From FEN-1297 sp964530445 (GTDB taxonomy: Bacteria > Bacteroidota > Ignavibacteria > Ignavibacteriales > Ignavibacteriaceae), in contig CAZHBJ010000177.1 of the NCBI GenBank assembly GCA_964530445.1, forward strand, positions 1 to 6,605: DNA of 6,605 nt, in the 5' to 3' direction. Every line of letters starts with the position of its first letter. Position 1 is the stretch's first letter. A program made the translations under genes and the position numbers. This document shows positions 6,468-6,605 of this stretch, in pieces. Below the pieces are notes generated by a model. It worked only from the letters and a program-made list of their open reading frames with translations. It was not told the DNA's origin and searched no databases.

Positions 6468-6496
6468 AAATTAAGACAAGCCTTAAGTAATGTCAA
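6468..6496 (-). promoter_or_regulatory. Candidate promoter of the nuo operon
   Basis: On the minus strand a perfect TTGACA (6496-6491) is followed after 17 bases by TAATTT (6473-6468), a weak match to TATAAT. The same bases also fit the Bacteroidota pattern TTG, about 20 bases, TAnnTTTG, missing only the final G. Transcription would begin near 6461, giving a leader of about 18 bases before nuoA. It is the best-placed match, but AT-rich DNA yields such matches easily, and an open reading frame also crosses this stretch. Confidence 0.45.
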
Positions 6497-6605
6497 GAAT
6501 TTAAATAATTCATTTAATTTTAATACAATTTCAAAATTACCAAATCGCTCCAACACTGACAATATATATGCCAAAATAAGAGTTCTATTATATTGACCTA
6601 CTATT
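6497..6605. other. Upstream stretch without a recognised gene
   Basis: AT-rich DNA upstream of the candidate nuo promoter. The plus strand has only trivial ATG frames that stop within a few codons. On the minus strand one frame is open from 6604 through to a stop at 6439-6437 inside nuoA, but it has no ATG in the window and I do not recognise the product. No RNA gene or terminator was seen. Confidence 0.4.

Noticed and set aside
6449..6479. TATAAT (6454-6449) with TTGTCT (6479-6474) as the nuoA promoter
   Set aside because: The 19-base spacing is long, the -35 box is a poor match, and transcription would begin at or inside the nuoA start codon, requiring a leaderless mRNA.

Overview
The window carries most of a respiratory complex I (NDH-1) operon, transcribed entirely on the minus strand (right to left). 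In transcription order the genes are nuoA (6443-6021), nuoB (5943-5452), nuoC (5455-4925), nuoD (4905-3790), nuoH (3793-2720), nuoI (2715-2161), nuoJ (2153-1665), nuoK (1592-1281) and the first 425 codons of nuoL (1275 to the left edge). The rest of nuoL, and probably nuoM and nuoN, should lie beyond position 1.

The DNA is AT-rich and uses the standard code. nuoC and nuoD are separate, unlike the fused gene of enterobacteria. No nuoE, nuoF or nuoG lies between nuoD and nuoH. Most genes lack a strong Shine-Dalgarno sequence, and a GC-rich palindromic repeat ending in CCTAACCCACCCC-type sequence sits between nuoJ and nuoK. Together with the protein sequence style, this suggests the Bacteroidota/Chlorobiota/Ignavibacteriota group, with an Ignavibacteria-like organism my best guess. 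That placement is inference from memory, not from a search.

Region by region: 6444-6605 is a gene-poor upstream stretch with a plausible promoter just ahead of nuoA, plus an open frame of unclear meaning. nuoA is followed by a 77-base AT-rich spacer holding a 9-bp inverted repeat. From nuoB to nuoJ the genes are packed tightly, with ATGA overlaps at B/C and D/H. A 72-base spacer with a strong GC-rich hairpin separates nuoJ from nuoK, and nuoL follows nuoK after 5 bases.

Together the products form a proton-pumping quinone reductase. NuoB, C, D and I make the connecting (Q) module, with cluster N2 in NuoB, two 4Fe-4S clusters in NuoI and the quinone site between NuoB, NuoD and NuoH. NuoA, H, J, K and L are membrane-arm subunits. 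The expected catalytic residues are present in every gene, so the complex looks functional. The NADH-oxidising module is absent from this stretch, so the electron donor cannot be decided here. I see no previously undescribed system; the less ordinary points are the gene layout and the intergenic elements.
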